Assembly (NCBI GenBank): GCA_023391155.1
Contig: JAEWBM010000152.1
Coordinates: forward strand, 1 to 18,192
Direction: 5' to 3'
DNA from: Acidobacteriota bacterium
GTDB taxonomy: Bacteria > Acidobacteriota > Blastocatellia > Pyrinomonadales > Pyrinomonadaceae
DNA: 18,192 nucleotides
Program-made: the position numbers and the translations under genes
Shown here: positions 14,561 through 18,192 of the stretch, piece by piece
Position numbering within the stretch: the stretch's first letter is position 1
How the letters are laid out: every line of letters starts with the position of its first letter
The notes under the pieces: model-generated
Told to the model about the DNA's origin: nothing
Database searches by the model: none
The model's input: the letters and a program-made list of their open reading frames with translations, nothing else

Positions 14561-15157
14561 GTGATCTCATTTCCTGAAGATCTGAAGGTTTCGCGGGGCC
14601 GGCTGTTGCCCGCGCTCGGAATGGCGGCGGCGATCACGGCCGTGATGGCGGGCGTGCTATACCTGTTGGGGCGGGTGTGGTGGTGCCGGCTGGGCGACGC
14701 GGCGATCTATATCCACCAGGCGTGGGGCAGCAGCCACACGTCACAGCATCTTTTTGATCCCTACACATTTACACACGTACTGCACGGCGTTCTGCTGTTC
14801 TGGCTGACGGGGCTCCTGTTTGCACGTCTCGAGCTCGAGTGGCGGTTCGTCATCGCGACGGCGGCCGAGGCCGGCTGGGAGGTACTCGAGAACACGAACT
14901 GGGTGATCGAGAAATATCGCGAGAACACGGCCTCGCTGGATTATTTCGGCGATTCGATAGCGAACTCCGTCGGCGACGTCATCGCCTGCGCGGCGGGCTT
15001 CTGGATCGCGGTCAAATTCGGCTGGTGGCGTTCGCTGATCTTTTTTATCGCGGTCGAGCTGGTGCTTCTGATATGGATCCGAGACGGGCTCTTATTAAAT
15101 ATTGTGATGCTGATCTTTCCTTTGGATTCGGTTAAGAATTGGCAGATGGGGGCTTAA
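14561..15157 (+). CDS. DUF2585 (UPF0314) family membrane protein
   Basis: The 198-aa integral membrane protein has about five hydrophobic segments (first 17-38) and the family's conserved polar blocks between them: WCRLGD (41-46), SSHTSQHLFDPYTFTHVLHG (57-76), AGWEVLENTNWVIEKYRENT (104-123), DYFGDSIANSVGD (127-139), IRDGLLLNIVMLIFPLD and the terminal NWQ. The function of the family is unknown; the conserved His, Asp and Glu residues near the membrane suggest an active or metal site. The only in-frame start is GTG 14561, since an in-frame TAG lies at 14537. A strong GGAGGT (14528-14533) is too far upstream to serve it directly. The gene converges with the minus-strand gene at 15201; the 43-bp gap holds no clear terminator. 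Confidence 0.9.
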   Translation: MISFPEDLKVSRGRLLPALGMAAAITAVMAGVLYLLGRVWWCRLGDAAIYIHQAWGSSHTSQHLFDPYTFTHVLHGVLLFWLTGLLFARLELEWRFVIATAAEAGWEVLENTNWVIEKYRENTASLDYFGDSIANSVGDVIACAAGFWIAVKFGWWRSLIFFIAVELVLLIWIRDGLLLNIVMLIFPLDSVKNWQMGA

Positions 15158-15200
15158 CAGCAGGCGGGGAAGTCTACGGAAGTGGGAGCCTCCGATTGGG

Positions 15201-15992
15201 TTAGCGTTCGCCGCGGGCGGCTTCGACCTGGGTTTCGAGTTCGACGGCTAGTTTTCGGGTGCCGGGGGAATCGAAGGTCTCCATGTTTCGAAGAGTTTCG
15301 TCGAGAACCCGCAGTTGATATTCGGGCCAATTCGGATCGCCGACAAGGGCACCCAGCTTAGCGTTGTAATATGCGCTGCGGGGCGGACGGACGTCAGCGG
15401 TGAACAGGCGGCTTGCTGAGATTACTATCGTGGGGATGCCTGTGGCCTCGATGCCGCGGGCGAGCAGGCCCATCGTCTGGTGGCAGAGCCGCCCGGCGGG
15501 GATCAGAAGCGCTGCCTGAACCTCATAGCGGTGAAGCCTTTCAGCAAGGCGCGGAGCCATTTCATCGGCGACGCGGACGGCGTCGGGGATGAAGCTGCTT
15601 ATTGACCACCAGACATCATTGAGCTTACCGATCACGGCGTTGGCCTCATATTCGAGAAGCCGCTCGATGGGGATGAGACAGTTGCGGTCTTCGATGACAG
15701 CGGCCGGATCATAGCCCTTTGCGGCATAGCGGAGATCCGCGGCGCCGACCTCAAGCGGGAACTCGCGGATGTCGGTGTCGCCCTCACGGCTCTCGATGTC
15801 GAACGGCTCGGTGCCGTCGATATAGGCCCCGGCCGAGGAGATAAGAGCCAGATTGAGCATCGGCAGCGCCCGGCGAAGCGGGGTAAATGGTGCGAAAGTA
15901 TTTTGCACAAAGGGGTAACCGGCGAGGCTTTCGCCGCCGCGCCAACGGGCGAACCTTGATGAAAACTCTCCGGGTTTTTCGATGATGTCCAT
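15201..15992 (-). CDS. GrdB-like protein (glycine/sarcosine/betaine reductase component B family), without the redox selenocysteine
   Basis: This 263-aa soluble protein resembles the C-terminal portion of the GrdB family, whose classical members are selenoproteins of clostridial amino acid reductases. Recognised parts are DIREFPL, a HQTMGLLARGIEATGIPTIVISA block (171-193) and RSAYYNAKLGALVGDP. In classical GrdB the active motif is U-x-x-C just before this block. Here the corresponding positions read G167-R-L-C170, encoded GGG..TGC, so there is no Sec or Cys pair and reductase activity of that kind is unlikely. Such short homologues are common in aerobic bacteria with no grd genes, and their role is unknown. 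It lies 5 nt after the DUF4149 gene on the same strand, so the two form a transcription unit. Confidence 0.75.
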   Translation of the reverse strand: MDIIEKPGEFSSRFARWRGGESLAGYPFVQNTFAPFTPLRRALPMLNLALISSAGAYIDGTEPFDIESREGDTDIREFPLEVGAADLRYAAKGYDPAAVIEDRNCLIPIERLLEYEANAVIGKLNDVWWSISSFIPDAVRVADEMAPRLAERLHRYEVQAALLIPAGRLCHQTMGLLARGIEATGIPTIVISASRLFTADVRPPRSAYYNAKLGALVGDPNWPEYQLRVLDETLRNMETFDSPGTRKLAVELETQVEAARGER

Positions 15993-15997
15993 ATCAG

Positions 15998-16525
15998 TTA
16001 CATTTTGAATTCGTTCTGAAAATCAAAATCGATGACGTTGTCCTTGGGCGGTGCCGCAGTTCGACGATAGGCGATGATGAAGAACGCGATCAGAGCGGCC
16101 GCCATCGCCACCATCAGCACCCAGACCGAATATTCGTGCATTTGGTTGAACTTGATCCGCAACGGGTCTTCAACGGGTACGAGGTCGATCGGTTTGCCCA
16201 TCTCGTTGCGGAGAAGGACCATCCACCACGCTATTACGAATTGGCCTATCGCACATGCGAGGGCGACGATCACCAAAAAGATGCGGTCAGCCCACAGCCA
16301 CGCTTTCCTAGCGCCGGCCTGCCCGATGAATGACATTGCCAACGCCACCAGCGCGATGATAAGGCCCGCATAGTTTAGAATCGCAAGTGTCCTGTTTACA
16401 ACAGCTCCGGCCAATTCGCGTTCGGGGAGCACACCAAATGCGGTTTGTGCCACGCCGATAAAATACAGAGCCGCGCCCAGCCAGAGAGCGACAAGCAATA
16501 ACCGGACATTGGTAACAAAACTCAT
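15998..16525 (-). CDS. DUF4149-domain membrane protein
   Basis: The 175-aa protein has four predicted membrane helices (about 7-27, 48-68, 82-102 and 134-153). It has the DUF4149/TMEM205-like pattern: VRLLLVALWLGAALYFIGVA with F-G-V-LP at the first helix, and FNQMHEYSVWV (126-136) before the last. The short C-terminal tail is charged and probably cytoplasmic. Function is unknown. It starts with ATG at 16525 and leads the minus-strand pair with the GrdB-like gene; a candidate promoter lies just upstream. The order of the pair gives no hint of a shared pathway. Confidence 0.82.
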   Translation of the reverse strand: MSFVTNVRLLLVALWLGAALYFIGVAQTAFGVLPERELAGAVVNRTLAILNYAGLIIALVALAMSFIGQAGARKAWLWADRIFLVIVALACAIGQFVIAWWMVLLRNEMGKPIDLVPVEDPLRIKFNQMHEYSVWVLMVAMAAALIAFFIIAYRRTAAPPKDNVIDFDFQNEFKM

Positions 16526-16540
16526 ACGGGCAGAACGATA

Positions 16541-16569
16541 ATTATTACTGTTTTGGCGGAAAAGGGCAA
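16541..16569 (-). promoter_or_regulatory. Candidate promoter of the DUF4149-GrdB-like pair
   Basis: On the minus strand TTGCCC (16569-16564) and AATAAT (16546-16541) are 17 bp apart, matching four and five of six consensus positions. Transcription would begin around 16534, only about 9 nt before the ATG at 16525. It falls in the 51-bp AT-richer gap before the GT2 gene's stop, the only non-coding DNA available for this pair. Confidence 0.35.
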
Positions 16570-16576
16570 AAGAGGC

Positions 16577-17410
16577 TCAGGCATTTGGGGCGGGAGCGGA
16601 GCGGCCGAAAAGGCGGCGTAAATTTAGCCGGGTTTTCCTTAAGGCGAGCCCTGTGGCCGAGACGCCGCCGAAATGGCGTGCGGCACGTTGATAACGCTGC
16701 CAGCGCCGGAGGGGTGAGCCGGTGCGCCCGGCAGCGTATTTGGCGCTGAAGCGGTGGCCACCCTCGGCATTTTCGCCGTGCTGGCGATAGAGGACGGTGG
16801 CTTCGCTAATATACGAGATCGAACCGCGGCGGGCGGCGTTCACGGCGACCCAGTGGTCGTGCATCATCTCGGGCAGAGCAAAGGGGAGTGCGGCCTCGCG
16901 GGCGGCGGCGTTGCCGATGACGGTGCAGCCGGTGACGACATTTTGGGCAAGGAGGCCGCGCCAGTCGTGTGCTATCTGCGGGTCGAGACGCTGATAGCTC
17001 CAGAATGAATCGGCGATCGGTTTCAGCTTTTCATCAACGACAGAGAGGTCGGTGAAGACGATGTTGGGAAGGCCCGGGGATTCATCTTGGGTGATTCGCT
17101 TGTAGGCCCTCTCGATCTTGTCCGGAAGCCAGACGTCGTCCTGGTCGGCGAACATAAAATACGGCGCGCTCGAGAGTTCGAGGAGCTGCATAAATGAGGC
17201 GGACGCGCCGAGGTTGCCGAGGGTATCGGAAACGACGGTGATGCGGCCATCGGCCGAGGCGTACTTCGCTATCAGAGCGGGAGTATCGTCAACCGAACCG
17301 TCATCGCGTATCATCAATCTGAAGTCAGCGAATGAACTGCCAAGGATCGAATCGATCTGTTCGGCGAGGTAACGGGCGCCGTTATAGGTTGACATGAGGA
17401 TGTCGATCAT
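16577..17410 (-). CDS. Family 2 glycosyltransferase (GT-A fold)
   Basis: The 277-aa cytoplasmic enzyme has the GT2 nucleotide-sugar domain: DILMSTYNGARYLAEQIDSIL at the N-terminus, RDDGSVDDT (35-43), the metal-binding ADQDDVW (88-94), acceptor-side MMHDHWVA (182-189) and YRQHGENAEGG (208-218). YNG and DQDD-VW with HDHW and YRQHG are typical of rhamnosyl- and related transferases for O-antigen or capsule. The C-terminal ~50 residues are strongly basic, suggesting contact with the membrane surface. With the GT4 gene diverging from it and the GT-C gene at 7348, it points to surface polysaccharide work nearby. Its ATG (17408-17410) is only 6 nt from the divergent ATG of the next gene. Confidence 0.92.
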   Translation of the reverse strand: MIDILMSTYNGARYLAEQIDSILGSSFADFRLMIRDDGSVDDTPALIAKYASADGRITVVSDTLGNLGASASFMQLLELSSAPYFMFADQDDVWLPDKIERAYKRITQDESPGLPNIVFTDLSVVDEKLKPIADSFWSYQRLDPQIAHDWRGLLAQNVVTGCTVIGNAAAREAALPFALPEMMHDHWVAVNAARRGSISYISEATVLYRQHGENAEGGHRFSAKYAAGRTGSPLRRWQRYQRAARHFGGVSATGLALRKTRLNLRRLFGRSAPAPNA

Positions 17411-17416
17411 TCGCAG

Positions 17417-18192
17417 ATGAGTATGCCAGAGCAGGAGATAAAGCCAAACTTAAGGGAACCATTGCGGATCGCGATCATGGGGACGAGGGGGATCCCGGCG
17501 AACTACGGCGGGTTTGAGACCTTTGCGGAGGAACTTGCCAGCCGGCTGGTGGAACGCGGGCACGATGTGACGGTTTACGGCCGGTCTCATCACGTGCCGA
17601 AGGGGCTGAAGGAATATAAGGGCGTTCGGCTGCAGGTATTGCCGACGGTGCGGCACAAATACCTGGATACGGTAGCCCACACGTTTTTATCGGCGGTGAC
17701 GTCGGTGGGGAAAGGTTACGATGCGGTGCTGCTCTGCAATGCGGCGAACGCGGTCTTTATCCCGATAATGCGGGCAGCGGGAATGCCGGTTGCGATCAAT
17801 GTTGACGGGCTCGAGAGAAAGCGGAAGAAATGGAACCGCCTCGGGCAGATGTACTACTCACTGGGCGAACGAGCATCGGTGTGGTTTGCGAATCAGGTGG
17901 TTACGGATGCCAAGGCGATCCAGGATTATTATTTGGCGGAGCACGGGGCGGCGTCGACGATGATCGCGTACGGTGCCGAGGTGGTGCGTCAACGCGATGC
18001 GGATACGATCGCCGAATTCGGTGTCGAGCCGGACGAATACTATCTATATGTGTCGCGTCTTGAACCCGAGAATAATGCGGCCTTGGTGATCGAGGCATTC
18101 AGGGGGACCGAAAGCCAAAGGAAATTGGTGATCGTCGGCGATGCTCCTTACGCGGAGGATTATAAGAAGCGGCTTCGGGAGCTTGCGGGTGA
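17417..18192 (+). CDS. GT4-type glycosyltransferase with N-terminal DUF1972 domain, 3' end outside window
   Basis: The frame is open from ATG 17417 (alternative ATG 17423) to the window edge, giving 258 complete codons. The N-terminal GT-B half shows RIAIMGTRGIPANYGGFETF (17-36), the signature of the DUF1972 group of family 4 glycosyltransferases, followed by VDGLERKRKKWNRLGQ and the start of the second Rossmann half, YLYVSRLEPENN, where nucleotide-sugar binding begins. Most of the C-terminal catalytic region is missing from the window. Relatives transfer rhamnose or other sugars in exopolysaccharide or O-antigen assembly. An in-frame stop at 17390-17392 limits upstream extension. It stands back to back with the GT2 gene. 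Confidence 0.88.
   Translation, partial: MSMPEQEIKPNLREPLRIAIMGTRGIPANYGGFETFAEELASRLVERGHDVTVYGRSHHVPKGLKEYKGVRLQVLPTVRHKYLDTVAHTFLSAVTSVGKGYDAVLLCNAANAVFIPIMRAAGMPVAINVDGLERKRKKWNRLGQMYYSLGERASVWFANQVVTDAKAIQDYYLAEHGAASTMIAYGAEVVRQRDADTIAEFGVEPDEYYLYVSRLEPENNAALVIEAFRGTESQRKLVIVGDAPYAEDYKKRLRELAG

Noticed and set aside
15158..15200. Intrinsic terminator between the converging DUF2585 and GrdB-like genes
   Set aside because: I found no stable stem followed by a T-run on either strand in these 43 bases.
1..18192. CRISPR array, tRNA, rRNA, transposase or prophage genes
   Set aside because: No spaced direct repeats of CRISPR length, no RNA gene signatures, and no mobile-element proteins were seen in any frame.

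Overview
This is a dense, GC-rich bacterial chromosomal window. It is dominated by a SUF-type iron-sulfur cluster assembly locus whose genes are unusually spread out among unrelated genes. The content is an Rrf2/IscR-type regulator, SufB, SufC, SufD, SufS and the zinc-type SufU, with large M1 aminopeptidase, GT-C glycosyltransferase and GrdB-like genes nearby. Intergenic inverted clusters of a 9-nt CAGGATA-type repeat are also present. Together these suggest a member of the Acidobacteriota (Blastocatellia/Pyrinomonadales-like), but that placement is an impression from gene content and not a proven assignment.

Layout. (1) 3-1742 (+): the C-terminal part of an M1-family metallopeptidase, cut by the window edge and carrying several insertion-like, palindromic segments inside the coding sequence. 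(2) 1743-2560: a short regulatory island. It holds a 111-bp nested inverted repeat, a near-consensus sigma-70 promoter with an operator-like dyad, the Rrf2-family regulator with three cysteines, and a second inverted repeat made of the same 9-nt units. (3) 2561-14458 (+): one long co-directional gene string with mostly overlapping or touching genes. The order is sufB, a 77-aa conserved-looking protein, two small three-helix membrane proteins, a PhzF-family protein, an RlaP/YcgL-type nucleotidyltransferase, a frameshifted zinc-ribbon gene, sufC, a 704-aa membrane glycosyltransferase, sufD, sufS, a small cupin, formate-tetrahydrofolate ligase (fhs) and sufU. (4) 14459-14560: a third repeat cluster (TGAGACG units, again 9-nt period). 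It is followed by a DUF2585 membrane protein (+). (5) 15201-17410 (-): a GrdB-like protein, a DUF4149 membrane protein and a family-2 glycosyltransferase. (6) 17417-18192 (+): the start of a GT4/DUF1972 glycosyltransferase, open at the window edge and almost touching the divergent GT2 start.

How it works together. SufS extracts sulfur from cysteine, SufU accepts and relays it, and SufBCD is the ATP-driven scaffold on which the cluster is built. The Rrf2 regulator, probably binding a cluster itself, is placed to sense Fe-S status and control the operon. The cargo genes between the suf genes have no obvious Fe-S role. fhs has its own candidate promoter with a perfect CRP-type dyad, so the 3' end (fhs-sufU) may be expressed separately.

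The most unusual points are four. The first is the family of 9-nt-period inverted repeat elements flanking the regulator and ending the operon. The second is the palindromic elements embedded in the aminopeptidase reading frame. The third is the double-frameshifted zinc-ribbon gene. The fourth is the candidate CRP-dependent, possibly leaderless fhs promoter. I did not find a clearly new defence or enzymatic system, CRISPR array, tRNA, rRNA or insertion sequence.
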